In this document: in pieces, positions 8,367 to 16,638 of the stretch
How positions within the stretch are numbered: position 1 is the stretch's first letter
How the letters are laid out: each line of letters starts with the position of its first letter
DNA from: DAOQAU01 sp035354275
GTDB taxonomy: Bacteria; Cyanobacteriota; Vampirovibrionia; Gastranaerophilales; Gastranaerophilaceae
Assembly: GCA_035354275.1 (NCBI GenBank)
Contig: DAOQAU010000007.1
Span: 1 to 58,529 of the forward strand
Reading direction: 5' to 3'
DNA length: 58,529 nt
Program-made: the position numbers and the translations under genes
Notes under the pieces: generated by a model
Seen by the model: only the letters and a program-made list of their open reading frames with translations
What the model was told of the DNA's origin: nothing
Database searches by the model: none

Positions 8367-9641
8367 TTACTTTGTACAAAAACAGTTCAAATTTACCTGT
8401 TCTTTAAGTATTTGAGCTTTATCGGTATTTTCCCAGGGAACTTCAAAATCCATTCTGCCCATATGACCGTAGGCTGCAAGTTTTTGGTAAAACTTCCCGT
8501 TATTTTTGGCAGGAAGTCCTCTTAAGTCAAATTGATTAATGATTGCAGCAGGTCTGAGGTCAAAATTCTTACTGATAAGTTCACAGATATCATCGTCACA
8601 AATTTTTCCTGTACCAAAGGTATCAACCATTATTGAAACAGGTTCTGCGACACCTATAGCATAAGCCAACTCGATTTCGCATTTTTGTGCAAGTCCTGAT
8701 GCTACTATATTTTTAGCAACCCACCTTGCGGCATAAGCTGCGGAACGGTCAACCTTTGTAGGATCTTTTCCGGAAAACGCACCGCCGCCGTGTCTTGAAT
8801 ATCCGCCGTAAGTGTCAACGATTATTTTTCTTCCGGTCAAGCCGGCATCGCCTTGAGGCCCACCGATTACAAACCTTCCCGAAGGATTTATAAGATATTT
8901 TGTATCAGAATCCGGTTTTAAGCTTTCGTTTTCAAATACGGGATTAATAACATATTCAATCAAATCATTTTTAATTATTTGCTGAATTTTGTGATTATCT
9001 TCTTCGCCGTTAATTACAGGGTCGTGTTGAGTTGAAAGAAGAACCGTATTAATCCTTGAAGGCTTTCCTTCTGTGTATTCAACTGTTACCTGAGACTTGC
9101 CGTCGGGTCTTAAATATTTCAACAGTCCTTGCTTTCTGACTTGTGCCAATTTAAAAGAAAGTTTGTTTGCAAGACTTATCGGAAGCGGCATTAACTCAGG
9201 GGTTTCGTCACAGGCAAAACCGAACATAATACCCTGATCTCCTGCGCCCAAGTTTTCTGTTTCCATATTTGAAGTGTCTGCATTGTCATCTCTTGTTTCA
9301 AATGCTTTGTTCACACCACCTGCGATATCACAAGACTGCTCGTCTATGCTCGTTAAAACCGCACAAGTTTTATAATCAAAACCTCCGCAATTTTCACCCT
9401 CATAGCCTATGTTTTTAATTGTATTTCTTACAACCTGAGGAATATCGACATAACAATCAGAGGTTATTTCTCCGCACACAAGTGCCATTCCTGTAGTAAC
9501 CGTGGTTTCTGCTGCTACTCTGGATTTAGGGTCTTTTGTCAAAAATTCGTCCAAAATCGCGTCTGAAATTTGATCGCAAACTTTGTCAGGGTGTCCTTCA
9601 GTAACTGATTCCGAAGTGAATAAAAAATTTTTTGATGCCAT
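8367..9641 (-). CDS. metK: S-adenosylmethionine synthetase
   Basis: Makes SAM from ATP and methionine in the cytoplasm. I chose the ATG at 9641 (424 residues) because it has TAAGGAG seven bases upstream and begins MASKNFLFTSESVTEGHPDK, the standard N-terminus; the open frame continues 19 codons upstream without family similarity. Signatures visible: EGHPDKVCDQISDAILD, the ATP/methionine motif GAGDQGIMFGFA, GGPQGDAGLTGRKII, and GGAFSGKDPTKVDRSAAYAA. Length is typical of the longer bacterial and cyanobacterial enzymes. A 6-bp stem-loop (TGTCGG/CCGACA, 9667-9697) lies in the leader, but I cannot match it to a known SAM riboswitch class. Confidence 0.97.
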   Translation of the reverse strand: MASKNFLFTSESVTEGHPDKVCDQISDAILDEFLTKDPKSRVAAETTVTTGMALVCGEITSDCYVDIPQVVRNTIKNIGYEGENCGGFDYKTCAVLTSIDEQSCDIAGGVNKAFETRDDNADTSNMETENLGAGDQGIMFGFACDETPELMPLPISLANKLSFKLAQVRKQGLLKYLRPDGKSQVTVEYTEGKPSRINTVLLSTQHDPVINGEEDNHKIQQIIKNDLIEYVINPVFENESLKPDSDTKYLINPSGRFVIGGPQGDAGLTGRKIIVDTYGGYSRHGGGAFSGKDPTKVDRSAAYAARWVAKNIVASGLAQKCEIELAYAIGVAEPVSIMVDTFGTGKICDDDICELISKNFDLRPAAIINQFDLRGLPAKNNGKFYQKLAAYGHMGRMDFEVPWENTDKAQILKEQVNLNCFCTK

Positions 9642-9871
9642 TTTTTTCTCCTTAATTTTTTTACTTTGTCGGTAAGTTTTTAAATCCCAACCCGACACTA
9701 TCCTTTAGATTCTATGTGTAAAATCTTTGATAAAATAGTAGCCCAAAAACATTTGAAAATCAAATTTTTGAGGTAAACAACAAAATCATTATCCGAGTTT
9801 CTTAAAGTTATTTAATAATATTTCTTTGCGCTTCCCCTTGTGTTAAAATATTTTTAAAGCGGGGAACAAAC

Positions 9872-11575
9872 TTGGATAGTAAAGAAAAAAGGTTTAGAGT
9901 ATTTGACCAAAGGCTGGGGTGTTGGAACATCTGTTTTGCTATATTTGCAATAATCTTAATTATTTATCTTTTTTGTATTCAAGTAATCGACATAAAACAA
10001 TACAGGATTAAAGCCAAAAAACAAAGAAGCTCAAAAAACTTCATTATGCGCGGAGATATTTTTGACAGAAACGGGGTAAAACTTGCCTCTGACAAGATTT
10101 ATTATGATGTTTACGCTCACCCTGCAGATTATGACCATTCGCCCGAAGAATTAGCAAAAATTCTTGCCCCTTATTTAAAAATTTCGACCGCTACACTTGT
10201 CGAAAAGCTTTCCAAGCAAGATTCTGTAATAACTTTGAAAAAAGACTTGGATAGAAATGCCGCTCAAGCCATTAAAAAACTGGGATTAAGAGAAATAAGC
10301 CTGGGCAAAAAAAACACAAGGGTTTACCCTCAAGGCTCAATGGCGGCTCACGTCTTGGGGTATTACAATTTTGATGCCGATATAGCATCAGGAATTGAAC
10401 TTACGGCAAAAGACCAATTAGAGCATGTCGAAAAAAATGTTCAAACCGAAAGGACACCTGACGGAAATATAATTTACAGTTTTTCAACGGATCCTGTTGC
10501 AACTTCATCCCCATTAAAAGGCAAGAGTTTAACTCTCACAATTGATTCTGCAATTCAGCACATTTGCGAACAGGAACTTCACAGAATGATTGCAAAAAGA
10601 AGTGCCCTAAGAGGTACGGTTATTGTGATGAACCCTAGAAACGGCGAAATTTTAGCCTATGCGGTTTATCCTTATTATGACCCTAATAATTACAAAAGTG
10701 CTACACAGCGACAAATAAAAAACTGGACCCTGACCGATGTTTTCCCTCCCGGCTCTACTTTTAAAACCATAACGGTAACCTCTGCTATGGCATTGGGCAA
10801 AATCAATGAACATACAACAGTTTACGATTCGGGCAAAATCAGAGTCGGCTGGTGGGAAATCAAAAACTATGACTACTCAAAAAGACCTTGTCCGGGTGTA
10901 ATTAATCTTGAATATCTTTTTGAGCACTCAAGCAATGTCGGAGCGGTAAGGATTGCTCAAAAAATGACCTCGCAGGAATATTATTCAATGCTTACAAAAT
11001 TCGGCATAGGCTCAAAAACAGGCATTGATTTACCCGGAGAATCAAGCGGACTTTTACCTAAATGGCAAAAATGGGATCCTTCAACACATGCTTCAATGGC
11101 ATACGGTTATGCGGCATCTTTAACCCCTATTCAAATGGTTTCGGCTGTCTCTGCGCTTGCAAACGACGGAATCAGAGTTACTCCTCATGTAATAAAATAT
11201 TCGCCAGAAGAAGCCGAGACAAAAATTTTCAAAACAGAAGTTATGCCGCCTGAAACCGCTCGAACAATAACTAAAATACTTACCAAAAGTATTGAAAATT
11301 CAAAATCACCGATAAAAATGGATGCATATTATATCGCGGCAAAAACAGGAACTTCAAGAAAACCGAACGAAAATGCAGCAGGTTATTCAAACAAACTCTA
11401 TACCTCTATTATAGGCTACCTGCCGGCTTCAAATCCTCAGGTATTGATTTATGTACTGGTAGATTCTGCAGCAGGCGGCGAAGTCTGGGGAAGCACAATC
11501 GCAGCACCTGTTTTTAAAGAAATAGCAAGCCAAAGCGCAAGAATTTTAAATCTTAAACCGGATAAATCCAAATAA
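9872..11575 (+). CDS. Class B penicillin-binding protein (FtsI/PBP2 type transpeptidase)
   Basis: 567 residues. A short cytoplasmic start, one membrane anchor (residues 15-38, CFAIFAIILIIYLFCIQVI), the PBP dimerisation domain with MRGDIFDRNGVKLA, then the transpeptidase domain with all three catalytic motifs: STFK in PPGSTFKTIT, SSN in EHSSNVGAV, and KTG in AAKTGTSRKP. It cross-links peptidoglycan in the periplasm. Length and the nearby murE suggest the septal FtsI rather than the elongation PBP2, but the window does not decide. Start is TTG at 9872 behind GCGGGG. The TGA-free 3' end lies 2 nt from the convergent hypothetical gene. Confidence 0.92.
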   Translation: MDSKEKRFRVFDQRLGCWNICFAIFAIILIIYLFCIQVIDIKQYRIKAKKQRSSKNFIMRGDIFDRNGVKLASDKIYYDVYAHPADYDHSPEELAKILAPYLKISTATLVEKLSKQDSVITLKKDLDRNAAQAIKKLGLREISLGKKNTRVYPQGSMAAHVLGYYNFDADIASGIELTAKDQLEHVEKNVQTERTPDGNIIYSFSTDPVATSSPLKGKSLTLTIDSAIQHICEQELHRMIAKRSALRGTVIVMNPRNGEILAYAVYPYYDPNNYKSATQRQIKNWTLTDVFPPGSTFKTITVTSAMALGKINEHTTVYDSGKIRVGWWEIKNYDYSKRPCPGVINLEYLFEHSSNVGAVRIAQKMTSQEYYSMLTKFGIGSKTGIDLPGESSGLLPKWQKWDPSTHASMAYGYAASLTPIQMVSAVSALANDGIRVTPHVIKYSPEEAETKIFKTEVMPPETARTITKILTKSIENSKSPIKMDAYYIAAKTGTSRKPNENAAGYSNKLYTSIIGYLPASNPQVLIYVLVDSAAGGEVWGSTIAAPVFKEIASQSARILNLKPDKSK

Positions 11576-11577
11576 AT

Positions 11578-12249
11578 TTATTTTTTAATATTTTCTTCCA
11601 CTATCATTTTTAATATTGCCCTTAAAGACTCTTTAGAAGATGCAATAAATTCAGACTCTTTTTCTCCTTCAAATGCTTCGTCTAATTGTTTTTTAATGGT
11701 TTCCATTTTTTTTGTATATGCCCAAACTTGTGGACAACGCGATTCTCTTGCTTCTTTTGAGTTTAAAAATTTATCGTAATAAGAATCGCCTTCAGACAAT
11801 ATTTCTTGGAAAATATCGCAATGTTCTTGGGAATACACATAAAAAGTGTTAAGTTTTGAATTCATAGGGTGTTTAATGTTCGGATTAATAGTATTTATCA
11901 CATACTCCATTGGAAAAGTATTTTCAACGGCATCTTCTAAGTATGACCAAAGAGATTGCTCCCCAACTACAGAAAAATCAGGCAAGAAATCTGATTCCAA
12001 AACTTTTTGCAATCGATTATGCCTAACAGGCTCAATTAAACTATAAACACCGTGGCGAAGAACAAATTTTTTTATTTCTTCAACCATGTTTTCTTTTATA
12101 AGCTCTCTTATATATTGCTCTTTGTTTAAAAGACTGGGCGAAATACTATTATTTGCATCATCGGTAAAACATTTTTTTGCAACGGTTACTTTGTAAATTT
12201 GTTTAAATGCGGGTTGATTTGGCTTAAATGTAGTATTTTGTATTCTCAT
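11578..12249 (-). CDS. Hypothetical protein with N-terminal PAFKQ motif
   Basis: 223 residues, not recognised. No membrane segment; mostly charged and alpha-helical in appearance, with PAFKQ at residues 13-17, a variant of the S-F-G/K motif seen on other proteins of this window, and a similar Asn/Lys-containing leader (MRIQNTTFKPNQ). The remainder contains several acidic helices and no catalytic signature. It sits alone on the minus strand between the penicillin-binding protein and murE, so the genes on either side give no hint of function. Confidence 0.6.
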   Translation of the reverse strand: MRIQNTTFKPNQPAFKQIYKVTVAKKCFTDDANNSISPSLLNKEQYIRELIKENMVEEIKKFVLRHGVYSLIEPVRHNRLQKVLESDFLPDFSVVGEQSLWSYLEDAVENTFPMEYVINTINPNIKHPMNSKLNTFYVYSQEHCDIFQEILSEGDSYYDKFLNSKEARESRCPQVWAYTKKMETIKKQLDEAFEGEKESEFIASSKESLRAILKMIVEENIKK

Positions 12250-12350
12250 GTTTGTGCCTTTATTCTGTCATGTTAATTTTCTATAACCCGTAAAAAAAAT
12301 TTTTTGTTATTTCGTAAAAGAATTGTTACAAAAAATTTTTTTCAAATTTG

Positions 12351-12359
12351 TGCTATAAT
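12351..12359 (+). promoter_or_regulatory. Extended -10 promoter of murE
   Basis: TGCTATAAT is a perfect extended -10 element, about 42 bases before the murE ATG. A TTGTTA lies upstream but at 25 bp, too far, so the TG extension probably compensates. Confidence 0.55.
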
Positions 12360-12400
12360 CGGCTTGAAATATCGGACAAAATTAGGAGTGGAGATTTTAA

Positions 12401-13861
12401 ATGAAGCTGAGTGATTTAATATCAAATTTACAATATGAAGAGAAATTAAATTTTGAAGATGTTGAAATAAGGGGGGTTTCCTACAATTCAAAGACAACAA
12501 AACAAGGTGATATTTTTGTTTGTCTTGTGGGCGAACACTCCGACGGACACCAATATTTTAAAAACGCACAAGAAAACGGCTCAAGCGCCTTTTTGACCGA
12601 AAAAGAACTTGACACGAAACTGCCGCAAATTATCGTTGATTCAACAAGACAAAAAATAGCAGATATCGCAGATAAATTTTATGATTCGCCTTCAAAAAAA
12701 CTAAATTTGATAGGAATTACCGGAACAAACGGAAAAACAACAGTAACACATTTGATTCAAAAAATATTTGAGGAAAATAAACAGCAATGTGCTCTTATCG
12801 GAACTTTAGGCTACAAATTGACCTCCGAAAGCGAATACAAAGAAGCAAAACATACAACTCCCCAAGCACCTGAGCTTCAATTTACGCTTGATTTAATCGC
12901 TGACAAAATGAAAATTCCAAACTGCGTTATGGAAGTAAGTTCGCATGCACTGGAGCAAAACCGAGTGGGCGGCTGCGTTTTTAAAGGTGCAGTTTTGACA
13001 AATTTAACTCAGGATCATTTGGATTATCACATAACAATGGATAATTACTTTGAATCCAAGGCGATTTTGTTCAAAGAGGTTGGCGAATTTGCCGTAATTA
13101 ATGTCGACGATTTATATGCAAAAAGATTTCTTGAAGTAATCCCCGAAGGAGTTAAGATTTTGACTTACGGGATAGAAAACAGTGCCGATATTATGGCAAA
13201 AGATATCGAATTTTCACCAAAAGGCGCCGAATTTGCCCTTGAAGGGGGCAAATTCGGCGCCCAAAACGTCTGTTTACAAATGAACGGAATGTTTTCTGTT
13301 TATAACGTTCTTGCCGCAATTACAACAGGGCTTGCCTCAGGTTTTGAACTTAAAAGCTGCATCAACCCGCTTGAACAAACACAAGGAGTTGCGGGCAGAT
13401 TTGAAGTTGTAGCGCAAAACCCGCTTGTGATAGTTGATTACGCCCACACGCCAGACGGACTTGAAAATGTCTTGAAAGCTGCAAAAGAAATAACACCCAA
13501 AGGCTCTGAGTTAATTTGTCTTTTCGGCTGCGGAGGCGACAGGGATGCGACAAAACGCCCGAAAATGGGAGCGATAGCAGAAGCACTTTCAGATAAAGTG
13601 GTTATAACTTCCGACAACCCCAGAAGCGAAGAACCTCAACAGATTATAACAGACATTCTTGCAGGACTTAGGTCTGTGACTTCCGAAAAAGTTTTTGTTG
13701 AAGCAGACCGCGGCAGGGCTATTGCGCTTTTGAAGACAATATGCAAAAATAATGACGTAATTGTTATTGCAGGAAAAGGACACGAAGATTACCAGATTTT
13801 AAAGGATAAAACAATTCACTTTGACGACAGGGAAGAAGCAAGGAAAATATTTAATGTTTGA
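12401..13861 (+). CDS. murE: UDP-MurNAc-tripeptide synthetase (meso-DAP-adding)
   Basis: 486 residues. Mur ligase with the usual three domains: N-terminal UDP-binding domain (GDIFVCLVGEHSDGH), central ATPase with the P-loop ITGTNGKTTVTHL near residue 107, and the C-terminal domain with DNPRSEEP near residue 405. DNPR is the motif of enzymes that add meso-diaminopimelate rather than lysine, so the wall is of DAP type. Also seen: TTPQAPELQ, EVSSHALEQNRVGG and DYAHTPDGLENVL. ATG start behind AGGAGTGGAG. Its last codons overlap the nagA start by 8 nt. A perfect 16-bp inverted repeat lies inside the gene (13223-13261). Confidence 0.97.
   Translation: MKLSDLISNLQYEEKLNFEDVEIRGVSYNSKTTKQGDIFVCLVGEHSDGHQYFKNAQENGSSAFLTEKELDTKLPQIIVDSTRQKIADIADKFYDSPSKKLNLIGITGTNGKTTVTHLIQKIFEENKQQCALIGTLGYKLTSESEYKEAKHTTPQAPELQFTLDLIADKMKIPNCVMEVSSHALEQNRVGGCVFKGAVLTNLTQDHLDYHITMDNYFESKAILFKEVGEFAVINVDDLYAKRFLEVIPEGVKILTYGIENSADIMAKDIEFSPKGAEFALEGGKFGAQNVCLQMNGMFSVYNVLAAITTGLASGFELKSCINPLEQTQGVAGRFEVVAQNPLVIVDYAHTPDGLENVLKAAKEITPKGSELICLFGCGGDRDATKRPKMGAIAEALSDKVVITSDNPRSEEPQQIITDILAGLRSVTSEKVFVEADRGRAIALLKTICKNNDVIVIAGKGHEDYQILKDKTIHFDDREEARKIFNV
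13223..13261. repeat. Perfect 16-bp inverted repeat inside murE
   Basis: GGCGCCGAATTTGCCC and its exact reverse complement separated by 7 bases. Strong hairpin on either strand, in frame and without disturbing the Mur ligase fold as far as can be seen. Confidence 0.85.
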
Positions 13862-14819
13862 ACACTTTTATAAATCAAAACTGCTTGTGGAGCAGCATTT
13901 TCACGGAGCTTTCGGGGTAGATTTTTCCGTTTGTGAAGCCGATGAAATTCTTTTTCTTGCAAAAAAACTTTTGCAAAAAGGTATCGGCGGTTTTTATCCG
14001 ACACTTGTCACAGACACGGTTGAAAACATCAAACGCCAAATCGGTCGTATAAAAACCGCCTCGCAAAAACAATCTTGCGAAGAGGCAAAAATTTTAGGAA
14101 TTCACCTTGAAGGAATTTTTCTCAATCCCGAAAAAAGCGGAATTCACGACAAAAACTTATTTTTGAATCCGACTGTCGAAAACTACAAGCTCATAGAAGA
14201 TGATTTTATAAAAATAGTAACCCTTGCACCTGAATTAGACAAAGACTTTGAACTTAGCAGATACTTAAAACTCAAAGGAGTTAAAGTTCAGGCAGGACAT
14301 TGTGTGGGCTCAGACTTAAGCTATTGCGACGGAGCGACGCACCTTTTTAACGCAATGTCGGGTGTTAATCACCGGGAAAATTCGACCGCGCTTAGCGCAC
14401 TTGATGACGACAGGATTTACACAGAAATTATCGCCGACGGAATTCATCTGAGCGAAGATATTTTGAAGTTGGTTTTCAAAACAAAACCTCATGACAAAAT
14501 CATTTTGGTATCAGATTCTCTTCCGATTGCAGGAAGCGATTTAAAGGAAATGGCATTCGGAGGTAAACGAATTTTTTACGACGGCAAAAAAGCGACTTCA
14601 AAAGAAGGTACGCTTGCAGGAAGCACCGCTTTTTTGGATGAAATTGTAAGACATTTGTCACTAGAAAATCCCGAAAATTTTGAAAAATACGTAAAAATGG
14701 CAAGCGACAATCTGTATAAATATCATAATATCGAACTTGACGGATGTGTATTTTGGGATGAAAATTTCAGAATAAAGGCGGTAGAAAAAGATGGAGTCGT
14801 ACTATATAAAAATAATTAA
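13854..14819 (+). CDS. nagA: N-acetylglucosamine-6-phosphate deacetylase
   Basis: 321 residues from the ATG at 13854, which overlaps the murE stop (ATGTTTGA). Removes acetate from GlcNAc-6-P to give glucosamine-6-P. Amidohydrolase features: EQHFHGAFGVDF (the H-x-H region, here H-F-H-G), GGFYPTLVTDT, GIHLEGIFLNPEKSG with the metal-binding Glu, AGHCVGS, THLFNAMSGVNHR, IADGIHLS and the catalytic Asp in LVSDSLPIAG. Shorter than the about 380-residue E. coli enzyme because the N-terminal beta strands of the small domain are reduced. Tight coupling to murE suggests a role in cell-wall amino-sugar recycling. Confidence 0.9.
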   Translation: MFEHFYKSKLLVEQHFHGAFGVDFSVCEADEILFLAKKLLQKGIGGFYPTLVTDTVENIKRQIGRIKTASQKQSCEEAKILGIHLEGIFLNPEKSGIHDKNLFLNPTVENYKLIEDDFIKIVTLAPELDKDFELSRYLKLKGVKVQAGHCVGSDLSYCDGATHLFNAMSGVNHRENSTALSALDDDRIYTEIIADGIHLSEDILKLVFKTKPHDKIILVSDSLPIAGSDLKEMAFGGKRIFYDGKKATSKEGTLAGSTAFLDEIVRHLSLENPENFEKYVKMASDNLYKYHNIELDGCVFWDENFRIKAVEKDGVVLYKNN

Positions 14820-14827
14820 ATATTATT

Positions 14828-14900
14828 GTCATCCCGAACTCGTTTCGGGATCTATCCCACATACTAAGCTGGAAAGATGCTGAAACAAGTTCAGCATGAC
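14828..14900. repeat. Palindromic repeat of the GTCAT...ATGAC type
   Basis: 73-bp element with inverted ends: GTCATCCCGAACTCGTTTCG at the left and the near-complement ending TTCAGCATGAC at the right (about 20 of 25 bases pair). Such small palindromic elements are widely dispersed in many bacterial genomes; a related copy lies inside mfd at 20280. It occupies the whole nagA-ilvD gap and creates a spurious upstream extension of the ilvD frame. Confidence 0.75.
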
Positions 14901-14924
14901 AGATTAAAAAAGGGAATAAATAAA

Positions 14925-16577
14925 ATGAAAAGCGATGAAATAAAAAAAGGTATATCAAGAGCACCTCACAGGGGCTTTTTGTACGCAACCGGCGTCAGCA
15001 AAGAAGGGCTTAAAAGACCTTTTATAGGAATCGCCAGTTCGTTTTCGGACTTAGTCCCGGGCCACATCGGAATGAGAGATTTGGAGCGCCAAATTGAAAA
15101 AGGAATCCACTCGGGCGGCGGTCAATCGTTTATTTTCGGCACCCCTGCCATCTGTGACGGTCTTGCAATGGGACATTCGGGAATGCGCTATTCGCTTCCC
15201 TCGCGCGATTTAATAGCCGACTGTGTGGAAAGCGTCGCCGCAGCCCACCAATTAGACGGAATTGTCCTCCTTTCAAATTGTGACAAAATTACACCCGGAA
15301 TGATTTTGGGTGCTTTGAGACTAAATATTCCAGCCATAGTAGTAACGGCAGGGCCTATGCTCGATGGGTGCTCAAAGGGCGAAAAACTTACAATGATAAG
15401 AGGTTTTGAAGCGATAGGAAAATGCGCAAACGGAGAAATTTCTCAAGAAAGACTTTTTGAAATCGAAGAAAATGCCTGTCCATCGGCGGGCTCTTGTCAG
15501 GGGCTTTACACCGCAAATACTATGGCGTGTTTGACCGAAGTTATGGGGATGAGTCTTCCGTATTGCGCCACGGCAAGTGCTGTTTCTTCCCAAAAACGCA
15601 GAATAGCCTTCGAAAGCGGAATGGCAATTGTTGACATGGTCAAAAGCAGCGTAAAACCGCTTGATATAATAACAAAAGATTCAATCCGAAACGCTATTGT
15701 AATGGATTTGGCACTTGGCGGCTCGACAAATTCTGTCCTGCACCTTCTTGCTATTGCAAATCAAGCTGGGGTAAATATATTTTTGGATGATTTTGAAAAG
15801 TTAAGCCATGTTGTTAATCAAATAATCAAACTTGACCCTTCATCAACCACAACTATGAGCGACTTTCACATTGCAGGCGGAATTCCTGCCGCGCTAAAAA
15901 CTTTGTGGGGCAAAACTCCCGAGTTAAAAAACACAAAAAATTGTGTGGGGCTTTCGGTCGAAAAAATCGCCAAAGCCGCCTGGGTTGATGAAAATGTGAT
16001 AAAACCTTTTAATGCTCCTTTGACCAAAAATGCGGGACTCGGGATTTTGTACGGCAATCTTGCCACAGAAGGTGCTGTGATAAAAATTTCGGGAGTGGAT
16101 GAAAGCTGTTTTGAATTTGAAGGAACAGCAATGCCCTATGACAGCGAAGAAGAAGCAATGAAAGCACTTGAAAATAACCAAATTAAAGCAGGACACGTTA
16201 TCGTAATTCGCTATGAAGGGCCAAAAGGCGGGCCGGGAATGAGAGAAATGCTTGCTCCGACTTCGCTTCTTGTCGGAAAAGGTTTGGGAAAAACCGCCGC
16301 ATTGATTACAGACGGAAGATTTTCCGGTGCCACAAGAGGAATCTGTGTGGGACACATTTCGCCTGAAGCGGCACTTGGCGGACCTTTGGCTTTGGTTAAA
16401 AAAGGTGATAAAATTAAGATAGATATCAACAAACGTTCAATCGAACTGCTTGTTGATGAAGCTGAACTTTTGAAAAGAAAAGCCGAGCTTAAGCCTTTTG
16501 AACTGCCTCAAAAAGGCTACCTTGCAAGGTATGCCCAAGCCGTAAAAAGCGCAAGCGTCGGCGCGATAACCGGATGA
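14925..16577 (+). CDS. ilvD: Dihydroxy-acid dehydratase
   Basis: 550 residues from the ATG at 14925 (AAAAAGGGA upstream); the open frame extends 16 codons further into the palindromic repeat, which I exclude. Converts dihydroxy acids to 2-oxo acids in valine/isoleucine (and pantothenate) synthesis, using an Fe-S cluster. Cluster cysteines are in LLSNCDKITPG and NACPSAGSCQGLYTANTM; other signatures are the start SRAPHRGFLYATG, MDLALGGSTNSVLHL, RYEGPKGGPGMREML and LITDGRFSGATRG with the catalytic Ser region. Full length for the family. Downstream lies another dispersed repeat before the Fe-S protein gene. Confidence 0.97.
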   Translation: MKSDEIKKGISRAPHRGFLYATGVSKEGLKRPFIGIASSFSDLVPGHIGMRDLERQIEKGIHSGGGQSFIFGTPAICDGLAMGHSGMRYSLPSRDLIADCVESVAAAHQLDGIVLLSNCDKITPGMILGALRLNIPAIVVTAGPMLDGCSKGEKLTMIRGFEAIGKCANGEISQERLFEIEENACPSAGSCQGLYTANTMACLTEVMGMSLPYCATASAVSSQKRRIAFESGMAIVDMVKSSVKPLDIITKDSIRNAIVMDLALGGSTNSVLHLLAIANQAGVNIFLDDFEKLSHVVNQIIKLDPSSTTTMSDFHIAGGIPAALKTLWGKTPELKNTKNCVGLSVEKIAKAAWVDENVIKPFNAPLTKNAGLGILYGNLATEGAVIKISGVDESCFEFEGTAMPYDSEEEAMKALENNQIKAGHVIVIRYEGPKGGPGMREMLAPTSLLVGKGLGKTAALITDGRFSGATRGICVGHISPEAALGGPLALVKKGDKIKIDINKRSIELLVDEAELLKRKAELKPFELPQKGYLARYAQAVKSASVGAITG

Positions 16578-16580
16578 TTG

Positions 16581-16630
16581 TCCCCTCGCCCCTTGGGGGA
16601 GAGGGTGCCCGTAGGGCGGGTGAGGGGTAA
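16581..16630. repeat. Short dispersed element with CCCCTCGCCCC / GGTGAGGGG ends
   Basis: TCCCCTCGCCCCTTGGGGGA, a short core, then GGGCGGGTGAGGGGTAA. The same left and right ends occur around longer cores in the fourth insert of mfd (20706-20785) and in the 5' part of ispE (50872-51000). Here it lies between genes. Confidence 0.75.
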
Positions 16631-16638
16631 AAAATCGA

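Noticed and set aside
9642..9720. SAM riboswitch in the metK leader
   Set aside because: Only a simple 6-bp stem with a 19-nt loop (TGTCGG/CCGACA) is seen; it does not have the conserved cores of the SAM riboswitch classes I know.
14877..14924. Longer ilvD with 16 extra N-terminal residues
   Set aside because: Those codons are the right arm of the palindromic repeat; the family start and ribosome-binding site are at 14925.
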